From Gonocerus acuteangulatus (taxonomy: Eukaryota; Arthropoda; Insecta; Hemiptera; Coreidae), in assembly GCA_946811695.1 (NCBI GenBank), contig OX328132.1, positions 93,258,538-93,322,537 on the forward strand: a stretch of 64,000 nt of DNA, read 5' to 3'. Shown here piece after piece: positions 44,460 through 54,829 of the stretch. A model generated the notes under the pieces. It had not been told where the DNA came from. It worked only from the letters and a program-made list of their open reading frames with translations, and ran no database searches. How positions within the stretch are numbered: the first letter of the stretch is position 1; each line of letters starts with the position of its first letter. The position numbers and the translations under genes were made by a program.

Positions 44460-44635
44460 GACACCCTGTATATACAGGGGTCAAAATTGTCCTATATTTT
44501 GGGACCAGAGTTTCTGTACATTTAAATGTTATGTCTTTAATCGCCGAAAATTAATGATTTCTGTCAAATTAAGTCTTTAAATTGACAGAAATTCCGGTCA
44601 AAATATAGGACAACTTCAACCCCTTTATATATGAT
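44460..44635. mobile_element. Small foldback repeat with mariner-like terminus
   Basis: GGGACACCCTGTATA then ACAGGGGTCAAAATTGTCCT, mirrored by AGGACAACTTCAACCCCTTT. The CCCTGTA motif is the same type of end as 20363-20659. Confidence 0.5.
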
Positions 44636-44927
44636 CCGTCAATTCTACTATGCTCCCAAAATTATCCACTTAAGATAAAACACTTTAGAATAGTTATTGC
44701 ATTATTTCCATTGTAAATAAACAAATATTTAATTTACAACTAGGTAATAACCAGCTCTCTATATAGACTAGATACATTTAAATAGTCTAATTACTTTTAT
44801 AAATCCGGTTTTAGTAAAAAAATACAACTTAAATAAAAAAATCCGATTTAAATAAAAAAAATCTGATTTAAATCAAATCAATCCGATTTAAAAAAAAAAA
44901 TCATGATTTGTTTACACCCTGGTTACA

Positions 44928-45115
44928 TTTGTTTTACTTTTGGACTCAGAGAATACCGAGTACAGGGATTATGGTTCGGTTCCAGAGGCACCATCCCGAA
45001 GGAGACGGCAGCTTGTCTCAAGGAAACAGGAATCAGCGAGGAAAAACTAGGAATCATAGCTGAATCTATTCTCGTTGATTCCCTGGCAATTATTCAAAAT
45101 CACATATATGGCTGA
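44928..45115 (+). pseudogene. Retroelement RT, C-terminal tail fragment
   Basis: Reads VQGLWFGSRGTIPKETAACL, KETGISEEKLGIIAESILVD then SLAIIQNHIYG and a stop. I recognise the pattern (V.G...GSRGTIP, then ...IA...L..S..I..NH.Y) as the C-terminal tail of RT proteins from invertebrate LINE-type elements. The RT core is missing. No poly(A) is evident directly after the stop. Confidence 0.55.
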
Positions 45116-45534
45116 AGACTTTTAATTTATTTATTAGATTTATTAATTCTTTTTATCATAATTTTTTATTTCCCATTATTAGAAGTCTTTTAATTTTTCT
45201 TTTACATTTTTTTTTTTTTTTTACAATCAATTTTATCATTATTTCCGTAGTTTTATTAGTTTGTTTTTAATTTACATTTTGATTTTACTTGTTTGAGATA
45301 TTTTTATAATTATTGCAGTTTGTTGTTTAGTAAGTTGTGTACTGAGCAACCCAATATAGTTGGGCAAGTAAACTTTGTTTTAATTTTGTTAAATAAAGTT
45401 TTTTCTCTCTTCTCTGAGAAGCACATTCATTTCAAAAATAATGCAAATAGTAATATTTCTTTGTTTTCTAGTCTCTTTTCAGTTCCATACGCATAGAACT
45501 ACATTAAAACATTTTAGGTATAACTACTAATTTC

Positions 45535-45575
45535 GTGCTAAAGACCCTAGCAGCCGATGCACCAAAAAAAAAAAC
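45535..45575 (+). repeat. SINE family 2 tail with A-rich end
   Basis: GTGCTAAAGACCCTAGCAGC then CGATGCACCAAAAAAAAA; the A-rich run continues to 45592. Confidence 0.55.
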
Positions 45576-46417
45576 AAAACAAAAAAAAAACAACTACTAA
45601 TTTAGTAAAGTAGACCTATTTTGGAGAAAACCCCATAATCATGCATATCGTTGTAATCAAGACAATTTCGTTTCGAAACAAATTTATCTACAGAATATTT
45701 AATCTCTTTTGGTAACATATTTTGTTTTAAACTCACTCCTAGGAAATCTCCTTGGATTTTCCAGACACTAACAAAAACGTTCAGTCTATAATGCAACAGT
45801 TAAAAAATGTCCAACTACCGTTTGATGCTTGCAATTTCGCGCTTCTGAGTCATCACATCGTGCAGGGACCCCAACCTTGAATTTAACGACGTCCGTGGCG
45901 AAATGCTAGACCCACTGGCGGCTCCTGCAGGCTACCAGACGGGTCGGCCAGTTTTTATTTATTTATTATTTTTTTTTAAATATCGGATTGCCTTGGATTT
46001 GGAAATAATACCATGTTTGCTAAATACAGTTACAGGAAAGTGTATTTATATTTTTTCTCTAAGCAGATTTTTATATTTAACTAGCAGTTTTTAAGTATAC
46101 AAAAATATTAAATGACAGTAATACTTTATTACTTATAGAATGATTGAACAGTCAATGTTAGATTAACTAAACTAGAAAATTGGGTACGAATCTGTAAGAA
46201 ATAATAAAAATGATTATATCTGTATATATAGTACATATTGTTGTATAAATACATCGTGTTTTATTGCCAAATACATTTTTGTCCTATAATCAATATGTAT
46301 GTATATATATATTATTTATTCTTATAGATGACCCGAAATATCCAAATTCTTTTTTATCCTAGGAGGCATGGGGTCATTAAAGCAGTCTTCCCTTTTTTAT
46401 ACTACTTTATTTATTGG

Positions 46418-46462
46418 GCCCGACATGTTTCGTGCGTCTTTTCTTCGCACCTCTTCAGGGGC
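46418..46462 (-). ncRNA. Hammerhead ribozyme-like motif, intact core (left arm)
   Basis: On the minus strand: stem I GCCC/GGGC, core CTGAAGA, stem II GGTGCG/CGCAC (5 bp), GAAA, CATGTC with predicted cleavage after C (GUC). Stem III lies in the self-complementary ACAUGU, so two molecules could share a 6-bp stem III. CAATAAATAAAG follows the site. Sense with respect to the host gene, in its largest visible intron. Confidence 0.75.
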
Positions 46463-46611
46463 ACTTCTTGCAAGGAAGTCCTCTCGTTACCCAGTACTCC
46501 CTCTGGAGTCCGGCTTAATACTATTAATACATAATAGTATTAATACTTAATAGTATTAAGCCGGACTCCAGAGGGAGTACTGGGTAACGAGAGGACTTCC
46601 TTGCAAGAAGT

Positions 46612-46656
46612 GCCCATGAAGAGGTGCGAAGAAAAGACGCTCGAAACATGTCGGGC
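46612..46656 (+). ncRNA. Hammerhead-like motif, core mutated (right arm)
   Basis: Same design as the left arm, but the core reads ATGAAGA (invariant C3 lost) and stem II has CGCTC instead of CGCAC. Expected to be inactive. Confidence 0.55.
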
Positions 46657-46724
46657 CCAATAAATAAAGTAGTATAAAAAAGAGAAGACTGCTTTAATGA
46701 CCCCATGCCTCCTAGGATAAAAAA

Positions 46725-46728
<4 letters not shown>

Positions 46729-46768
<40 letters not shown>
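46729..46768. repeat. (AT)n microsatellite
   Basis: Lies between the palindrome and MITE copy 3. Confidence 0.95.
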
Positions 46769-46770
<2 letters not shown>

Positions 46771-47039
46771 TGGGCGTATACAGGAAATAATTTCGAAGGG
46801 GGCTGGGAAAATTGGGGGGGGGGCTGAGACCATTTCCGGTGTATGGAATACTAACTATTTAGATTTTGAAAGAGTTTTAGCCAACTAAACCGCTATTACA
46901 CTCCAAATAGAATATTTTTTATGAAATAAATGATCTTATTTAATTTATTTTTAAGGGATTTATAAAATGTTTACCGATCAAATCAGAATTTCGGGGGGGG
47001 CTGCAGCCCCCTCAGCCCCCCCTCCTATATACGCCCATG
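46769..47039 (+). mobile_element. MITE, CATGGGCG family, copy 3
   Basis: Complete ends CATGGGCGTATACAGG and CTATATACGCCCATG, inserted in (AT)n so that the target duplication reads ATATATAT on both sides. Confidence 0.85.
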
Positions 47040-47828
47040 ATATATATAACCGTTTGTCAGATAAAATACTACATCAGTAATGTGTTTCAGATTCATACTC
47101 CAATTTTCCACCAATTTAATTGAGAATTAAGATAATACAATTGCTTGTTTCGTGATTTTATGAATGTTTGTATTGTAAAGCCCAAAAATAGCTTACTAAC
47201 TTGTACACTCAGAGCAAACGAAAAGAGGTCCGAGTGACGACAGTACCATAAAGGCGCCGACTTGGGCGCGAGACACCTGCATTGTTGAAATGGCGACATG
47301 ACGTGTCTCCAGGCCCTTTCGAGGGTAAACAAATCATTTTATTCCTAATATAATCTGAATTATAAAACTAAAATCGTACCATCTATGAAGTTCAAACATG
47401 AATATTTATCTAGTTTTTAGTCTATGATAGAGCCTATAAAACACTGTACATTTTGTTTTGTCTGAAGTGCGTAATTAAATGTTCATAATTGTCTTTTTTT
47501 TTGTTTTATAACATGAAATTGAGCACAGGAGTTTACTTAAACAATTGTTAAGGACAATATTTTGTTGTATATTAATCTAAGCATGAAGAGTTTTGATATT
47601 TATCACTGATACTGTCAGTTTCCTTTCATGGCGTCAAAGATCATGCTTCTTTTTGAGATTTTAGTTTAGATCATTACATGTGCTCATATTTTTCACGAAA
47701 TAATAACACTATATCAAACTATCTAACTGTTTCTATTCTATGCTATCCAAATGACACTAGGGATATGAATGGAAATGTGCTAAGGTGAATTCCTTAATGT
47801 ACTATAAAATGAAGTAAAATGGACTTAC

Positions 47829-47930
47829 GTTATTCGATGAGCCCCCTGACATGGTGTAGGTGAAGCAATAGAAGGTTTGGTAGGAGAAATACACTGTGGG
47901 CTTGAGATAGAGGGAGAGCTCCGTGAAGGG
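47829..47930 (-). CDS. Host gene, internal exon (aromatic-rich)
   Basis: Between a TTTGCAG acceptor and a GTAAGT donor, 102 nt, phase 0 at both ends. Reads PFTELSLYLKPTVYFSYQTF then YCFTYTMSGGSSNN. Strongly aromatic and beta-prone, then a Gly/Ser/Asn linker that continues into the Asn/Asp-rich next exon. GC content is well above the intron average. Not a transmembrane segment by composition (too many Thr, Ser and Tyr), though I cannot exclude a peripheral or membrane-facing role. Confidence 0.75.
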
Positions 47931-48087
47931 CTGCAAACTCAAAGCTTCGCACTAGGATACTGGCCCTACCATACCCCCTCTCCACAGTCCTCGCCCCCTA
48001 CCACTCCAGCGCTGTTCCTGTCCTTGAATTCCTCCTTCTTTGGGGAAACTCGTTCGACTTTAAATGATGAAATATGTCTTCTGATGA

Positions 48088-48367
48088 CATGGGCGTATAT
48101 AGAAAATAATTTCGGGAGGGGCTGGGAAAATTTCGGGGGGGGGGGGGGGGCTGAGACCATTTCCGGGGTATGGAATACTAAAAATTTAGCGCTTGGAATA
48201 TCTTTAGGCAACTAACACGCTATTAGACGTAAAATAAAATACTTTTTATGAACTAAGTGATCTTATTTAATTTATTTTTGAGGGTTTTACGACAAGTTTT
48301 TACCATCAAATCAGAATTTCGGGAGGGGCTGCAGCCCCTCAGCCCCCCCCCCTTATTTACGCCCATG
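48088..48367 (+). mobile_element. MITE, CATGGGCG family, copy 4
   Basis: 280 bp, ends CATGGGCGTATATAG and TATTTACGCCCATG, with exact 8-bp flanks TCTGATGA (48080-48087 and 48368-48375). The clearest proof of the 8-bp target duplication. Confidence 0.9.
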
Positions 48368-48375
48368 TCTGATGA

Positions 48376-50230
48376 CTAAATTCCACGATAATGCAAATTA
48401 TATTCAATGATGTCATTAGATAAATCAGTAAACTCATTTAAGGAGTAATAATAAAATGTAAAGTTATTTTCTCGAATTTATAAATAACATATAAATCATT
48501 ATTTTTCAATTCTTTATATCTAACGTTGTTTATCGGATGTTAAAGTATCAAAAAAAAAAAAACAATTCTTCTAAAACAAAATGGCAGCGCTGTGTCTGAC
48601 GAACGGATCCCCTCTTTTTTTCACGGGCGATAGTCTGGAGGCGGAAATTTTTAATCTAGAACGAAAAACTAAAATTATTTCGAAAAAATACGGTTATATC
48701 TAGTAAAGAACGTAGGATTTTTAAGAAATATTAATTTTTTCGAAAATGGTGAACAAGTATTAATTTTCTATTAAATAAACCGTCGAAATCAGCCATTAAA
48801 TCGTTATTATTCAATGAATCGTAATATTCCTACGTACATTACTAGCAAATATAAGTAGGAAGCTGTAGTTAAAATTTGAACTTGGTCGGGCAAAAATTGA
48901 AGACACAGTTGAATTTTAAAAACATAGTTTTGAGAAAACGATTTTAAAGTTTCATGTACTTAAATGTTCATATTTTCCTATTTAATTATTTTCATACTTT
49001 CTTGTAATAAAGATAAAAAAAATAGTTTTTAATTTTGATATGTATTGAAGGAGGACCAAAAAAACTAAACAATTAAAAAGTGACCAATCGAAGCTCGCTC
49101 AAAAAAATTATCTTCGAATAGTTCTTCGCATCTCGTTTAGTCGGCATCAGGACTCGGAAAATCTTATTTTTTGCCCATTTAAACATTTTTTCTTCACATT
49201 AACACTCTTGGATATCATTTTTGATTAGTTAAGAAAGAATGTTATCCCATAAAAAAATTACCAATCATTTTTATAGAGATCTAGTGCCCTCCTTTTTTTT
49301 TTTTTTTTAAAGCGTTCCTTTTGGGTATTTAAAGTCAATAATCATTCAGATTCAATAATTCTTTGATCAAGATTCTATAACCTAAATGGATGTCATAGGA
49401 ATGGTTGAGGTGTTTCAGTTAAAGGAAAAATTATTTCAATAAATACTCTATTTATTATAGATTATGATTGGCAGTTCAATTTGCCTGAGAATGGCTAAAA
49501 ACATGTTAAGACCCACTAGTTTTATCTGTGTCGAATAAAATATCCAAATTGAATAATTAAAGAGTTCAGTACCAAAGGTGAAGAAAATTGGAGTTAAGGC
49601 TAAGAAGAATCTTAAAAAAATTAGTGTTGGTGATCAAAATGATTGGAGCAACATTTAGTTTTTTCTGATTGTGGGTTAGTTACCTTTGGCACGGAGCCCT
49701 TCAATTCACTGTTCGAGAGCTATAAAAAGGAAATAGAAACAAAAGGGATGGCTGATAGTCAAAATTGAAAATTATGATATGTTCTATTTTATCGTTATTT
49801 TAAAATCCAGCTACTGAGAAGGATTCCATATGGTAAAATGCATACGGACTCCTTCTAAATTGCATACGAAACAAAAATGCATTTCATTTTACTGCATTCC
49901 TTTTGCGCGCATAATATTTTATGTGACATGGATAAAACCTGGGGTCTTTAGCATACGGAATCGTTCTCAACACCTGGATTATTAAATAACGATAAAGTAG
50001 ACCATAAAATAATTTTCACTTTAGACTGCAACCATCCCTTTTGTTTCTATTTACGTTTTATTGTTCTTGAACAGTGAATTATCCAATTTCAATAATTTAT
50101 TCGCCTCAAATAAAACTAGTGTGTCCTTACAGGTTTTCAACCATACTGAAGCTAATTGTACTGCCTATAACAGATAGAGTATTTTTTGAAATAATGTTTC
50201 ATTTAGCTGAAATATCACCTCAACTATTCC
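48376..50230. other. No gene identified
   Basis: Intronic sequence of the host gene. Low-complexity T and A runs but no supported feature. Around 49493 a CTGAGAATGGC ... AACATGTT string followed by AATAAAATA may be a badly decayed relative of the hammerhead motifs. Confidence 0.35.
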
Positions 50231-50450
50231 TATGACTCTCTCTCCCTCTCTCTCTCTTTCTCTCTCACACACACACACACACACTCGCTCTCTCCATGGC
50301 TCTCCCCCCCCCTCTCTCTCTCTCTCACTCACTCAATCTCTCTCTCTCTCTGACATATACACACACACAAACACACACACACACTCGCTCTCTCCATCAC
50401 TCTCCCTCTTCTCTCCCCCCTCTATCTCTCCTACTCCTCACTCTCACTCA

Positions 50451-50491
<41 letters not shown>

Positions 50492-50592
50492 ACTCAATCT
50501 CTCTCTCTCTCTCTCTGACATACACACACTCGCTCTCTCCACCACTCTCCCTCTTCTCTCCCCCCTCTATCTCTCCTACTCCTCATCCTTAA
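50230..50592 (+). repeat. (CT)n/(CA)n compound satellite
   Basis: Interleaved CT and CA runs with a repeated higher-order block CACTCGCTCTCTCCA (about 50281, 50381, 50526). Open frames here are artefacts. Confidence 0.95.
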
Positions 50593-50820
50593 CATTAATT
50601 CTCTAGTTAAATGGCTTTAAAGCTTCCTCTGGAAAAAAGGGTTAAACCGATGGTAGTATTAAATGCGGGGTAGTTTCATATGCGATAAAAAAAAAAGATT
50701 TAGAGAACTCGAAAAAAACGGTGTTTTGACGAGTCTCGCTCATGCAAACATAAATGGAATGAACTAAATATAGATCTTCTAACAATCTAGAGAGAATGTG
50801 AAAAATAAGTATGTACTTAC

Positions 50821-50918
50821 GTGCAGTCCCAAAGCTCTGGGAGAAATGGCCGAACGGTAGGGATATGGAGATGGGGTTAAAGGAAGGGAAAGAACAGTCA
50901 TGTACTTCAATTTTCTAA
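50821..50918 (-). CDS. Host gene, most upstream exon found
   Basis: Ends at a GTAAGT donor in phase 0; a TTGCTGCAG acceptor gives a 98-nt exon reading RKLKYMTVLSLPLTPSPYPY then RSAISPRALGLH. The open frame continues upstream past the acceptor (to about 51000), so the exon could start earlier, or even contain the first Met (codons MASFCGG near 51000 or MTVLS within). Joined to the next exon it gives GLH-PFTELSLYL. A Ser/Pro-rich, probably disordered segment. Less certain than the downstream exons. Confidence 0.55.
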
Positions 50919-51024
50919 CTGCAGCAAGTCCAGAATTTGGGCCAGAGCGACAAGGGACGCCAGCAACGAATAAAATTGCTCCTCCACAAAAGGAAGCCAC
51001 CCCTTGAAGATGCAGGACTTAAAG

Positions 51025-51176
51025 AAGCCTGAAGCTCTGCCTGAATGGTACCTGTGACTGGTACTAAGTCCTACCCCCCCCCCCCCTAGCCAAGGTACAA
51101 GATGCCTGCTGCTCTGCCTGAATGGTACCTGTGACTGGTACTAAGTCCCCCCCCCCCCTAGCTAAGGTACAAGATG
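51025..51176 (-). repeat. ~77-bp tandem duplication
   Basis: Two copies of GCTCTGCCTGAATGGTACCT, GTGACTGGTACTAAGTCC, a C run and CTAGCxAAGGTACAAGATGCC, just upstream of the first visible exon. Confidence 0.85.
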
Positions 51177-51234
51177 CCGGCTCTGTTAGCCAATCAGAAG
51201 CCTTTTCAGCTTTTATAAGAAGCATCAGAAGCAT

Positions 51235-51465
51235 ATTTAATCAGCTTTCATTTGTTATAGACTGGTCATGCTGCTAGGACGAAGGGTTTCCGAGATATAA
51301 GTGAAACCCCGAAATATGGGACCTTCTAAACCCCCACTCCCCCCCCCCCCCGGCACAAAGGCTATAAGGAGGACTTTTGATATGTTGACCTCATAACTAG
51401 CCGAAACAAAGTTATGAAGTCAAAAATTGTGTCCCAAACATTTCCATCTATAACTCTTAGATACC
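51235..51465 (+). repeat. Direct repeat, copy 1 (partner 51745-51975)
   Basis: Shares GGGTTTCCGAGATATAAGTG, GGGACCTTCTAAACCCCC and GGACTTTTGATATGTT with 51745-51975, offset ~510 bp. A diverged tandem duplication. Confidence 0.85.
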
Positions 51466-51744
51466 TGGACTATTAGTCGCTTATTTCAGATTTTACGATG
51501 AACACTTAAATTATTTTTAAGTTTGAAGGAAAATACATAAAATAGCAAAGTGATATCTATTACTGAAGGGAACGCAATACTCTACAACCCTATAACCGTT
51601 ATTTATTTTTTGGGTTCATCGTTGAAGAGTTATCCCATCAAAACGAGGAAACAATATGCGGCAAAAGTGTTTTTCCCCAAAATGACAGACTTTCAAGAGC
51701 GGATATTTCGAAAACTAAAGATATCTCGAAACACTTTATTGAAT

Positions 51745-51975
51745 AGAATTTGTAGGAAATTTAATCAACTTTCATTTGTTACAGAACAGTCATGTCGCTA
51801 GGACGCAGGGTTTCCGAGATATAAGTGAAAACCCGAAAAATGGGACCTTCTAAACCCCCCTCCCCCCTCCCCCCGACAAAAAGGCTACGGGCGAGGACTT
51901 TTGATATGTTCAGCTCCTATCTAGCCCAAACATAGTTACGATGTCAAAGATTGTGTTCCAAAAATTTCCACCTAT
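51745..51975 (+). repeat. Direct repeat, copy 2
   Basis: Second copy, about 80 percent similar by eye. Confidence 0.85.
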
Positions 51976-52349
51976 AGCTGTTTTGAAGCATTCGTTTCCT
52001 GGACTGCTAGAGAGAGGAGTGGCTCGCAGACTGCTTTGGCTCACAGGTAGCCATGGAGATAAAGCGAGCTGATGCCCTGCCAGCAGAACCGCTATCTCAG
52101 CAGTAGAACCGGTTCTAGAGTCTCCCACTCTACCTACACTTCAACTATTGGCCAGAAGATAACCACACAGCCATTTTAAACCTTTATCTTCAAGGAACAT
52201 ATACTTCCCTTCCACTTAGTATGTGAGGTGAAATACTCCCATTTTAACCAGATGGTCGCTCTTCAGATGGTTTAATAGATTTTTCACCTCCAAGTTTAAC
52301 AATAACAAGTGTACTTGAAGGAATTTTAAGGCATTTACGATTCTGCATT

Positions 52350-53152
52350 AGACCTTGGGCACGATACGAGCGATGAGCGACAGAACTACATAGCGTCCGA
52401 GCGTTTAACAGAAGATGGGTACTGTCTACGATACAGAGTGGCTGGGTGGTATTTAGTCTCCACCATCGCATACTCCAATACACTATATTTAATTAAAATA
52501 ATAATTAAAAAATTAATATTTTAAACGTTTAGTTAATAAAAATATCTTACCTTGCATGCTTAATGCGTTTCCATCCTCTTCTCCTAGTTTCTTGGTTATG
52601 ATTCTATTTTTAAAATCACTGAGTCTGTCCTTCCATACTTTGTACTTCCGAAATTAAAAGCTCACATTCACTATCATCCAATTTATTCTTTTATTAGTAT
52701 TCATATTTTTAAATTATTTATAAGAAAGGTAGCTAGAAGGTTATAAGCATTGGAAGGTTATAAACATTGTATAGTTATAAACATCTTCCCACGTAATCTA
52801 ATAAAGAAGGGAAACAAAAACCATAAACGTGAATTGAGAAAGTTGTTCTAAATTTTATTAGCTTTCATTTAAAAAAAATGCATTGGAATCGGTTCAGATT
52901 TAGAGGCCGTAGCCTGTTTTTGTAGCACGAAAAATATAATGTCTGGAGTGAGCGACGAGAAAAATTTTAATGTTTGGGCCAAGCTATGAGCGACAACATG
53001 CAAGTGACGTCACAATGTCGCTCATGCCTATTGAAGCCAGTCCTCCCTCATTCCTACGCACTCCAGCTTAATATAAATGTGAGCGACGTTGCTCTGAAGC
53101 TTTTCGCTTATCGCTGATCGCCCTTCGCTCATATCCTACCCGAGGCCTTGCA
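52350..53152. mobile_element. Terminal-inverted-repeat DNA element, unclassified
   Basis: Left end GACCTTGGGCACGATACGAG then CGATGAGCGA. Right end reads in complement as GGCCTCGGGTAGGATATGAG then CGAAGGGCGA. AGCGAC-type motifs recur near both ends. About 30-bp degenerate inverted termini, ~800 bp, no ORF. PIF/Harbinger-like by size and end composition but not proven. Confidence 0.5.
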
Positions 53153-53667
53153 GATATACTTTTCTCGTCCCTTTCAAGCCGACATGTTTAACATTTTCGC
53201 GCCTTTTCTCAATCCGGCCACTGGTAAGAAATCGTGTGTTTGACCTCATGACGCAATTCGGATTAATCCGAATAGAAAAAATATATATATTTGTCTTTTC
53301 ACTCCTGCACAGGCTAAAAAATGATCCGATATTGATGAAATTTGGTACAAAAATACTTTGTTTAATTTAAATGTGTTTAAAATTCGTGCCAAAAAAAAGA
53401 AAATTGCGCTTTTGGCATTTCGTTTTTAGGATTCCAGGTAGGTACACTCTAGGTTCTCTAACGTACGGAAACGAATGAAACTATTTTAAAGAACATATAA
53501 CCGTTTTGGAGAAACGTTAATAAAACTAGTTTTTCAAAATAATGTTCGGTTTGGGTACTTAAAATCGTTGGAGTCCATTGAAATATTTTCTACATATTGA
53601 ACTATTTGAAATTCATCTAAATAAGACATTTAAATGTTGGTTACATTTAGAGTTAAGGATGAATTTG

Positions 53668-53701
<34 letters not shown>

Positions 53702-54261
53702 TGATTGACAAACATGAGCAGTTTTTAGGATTTTCGTATATTTTCTTAAATATCTCTAAAACGGTTGGGAATTCATGGTTATTTGGCAGTAAACATTCGA
53801 AAGCTTAATAAATGCTCTACAGAAACGTTTCTGAAATAATTTTCGATGGAACGAAATATTCGTCGGCAAAATAAGTGATTAATATTTAAAATTGTTGTTT
53901 TCGTTTACTATTTGAATGTTTTTTGTATGTTCCCTCAGTTCTTTATTACTTGTTATTTTTGTAATTACTTATAGTAAGAAAATGCATTTGTCAGTAAAAC
54001 AGGATACGTAAAATGAGTAACAACTTTTTTAATAAATTTGGAAACACCTACAAGACAACAGATTGAGTTGGAAGATTTTTCAAATAGTTTACATTTCTCC
54101 AAATTAAGATCTCAAATTTTTTATTACACTTGGATTAGCTTAAGTTACGAAAAAAAAAATATTTTTCGACGTAAAGAGCGTGAGAAGATTTGAACATTTC
54201 TCATACTCTTTAAATATTCCGGTTACGAAATCGTATTAAGAGGAAATTGATGCTTTGAAAG

Positions 54262-54829
54262 CCTAAGGGTAAAAACACACATATAGCGATTGAGAGTGGA
54301 GCGGCGCGATCCGGACTAAGTGCGATTGACGTCACACAAATGCTGTAACACGAACGGGACCTCAGTTCCAAGGTTTCATTGTCTAAATTGACAGGAAATC
54401 TGCTGTACAATGAAAGCAAGTTGTCAAAAACGTTCATTTTGCGTGGCACAAACCGGTCTCAGAGAAGAGAGGTGCTTGGTGAATATCACCATTTGTTTCC
54501 AGAAATGGTTTTTATGTTTAACTTGTCGTATAGCACATCATTCATGAACATAGGTGATTAACAGTTAGGTCCATTGTACAGCTCTGCACTCTACGCGCCT
54601 ACAATGACTGGTGCAGCCTGACTCATGACAACGTCATCGCCCGCTCCCAAACGCTCGAAAAAACAAACAAGATTGTTCCAAAAGTAAATCGTGTCGCTCT
54701 TCTACGCTTACAACAGCTGCTTGTGTGCGCGTTCCCTCTTGATTGTTTGGATTTGACTTTGTCGCTATCAGTCGCGCCGCTCCGCTCTCAATCGCTGTAT
54801 GTGTGTTTTTACCCTAAGGGTGGTCGTCC
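54262..54829. mobile_element. MITE with ~48-bp terminal inverted repeats (PIF/Harbinger-like)
   Basis: Ends AAGGGTAAAAACACACATAT and CGATTGAGAGxGGAGCGGCG are matched in complement at the right end with 2-3 differences. TAA next to GGGTAAAAACAC on one side and after GTTTTTACCC on the other fits a 3-bp TAA target duplication, the PIF/Harbinger signature. The interior has no convincing ORF. Another fragment starting TAAGGGTGGTCGTCCA abuts it at 54826. Confidence 0.75.

Larger units (their letters stand above)
46346..46728. mobile_element. Near-perfect 183-bp-arm palindrome carrying two hammerhead motifs
   Basis: Left arm 46346-46527 and right arm 46547-46728 are reverse complements with very few differences; the ~19-bp loop is itself (TAATACATAATAG...) AT-rich. 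Each arm contains one hammerhead motif. The right edge runs straight into (AT)n, and a MITE has inserted beyond that. The near identity indicates recent origin or gene conversion between arms. Confidence 0.95.

Noticed and set aside
47093..47332. Minus-strand open frame ending at a CAA/GTTAGT that looks like a splice donor in phase 0, between two host exons
   Set aside because: No acceptor upstream gives the required phase before an in-frame TAA, so it cannot be fitted into the gene. The translation looks random.
50232..50606. Ser/Leu/Thr/His-rich open frames
   Set aside because: Direct translation of CT and CA microsatellites.
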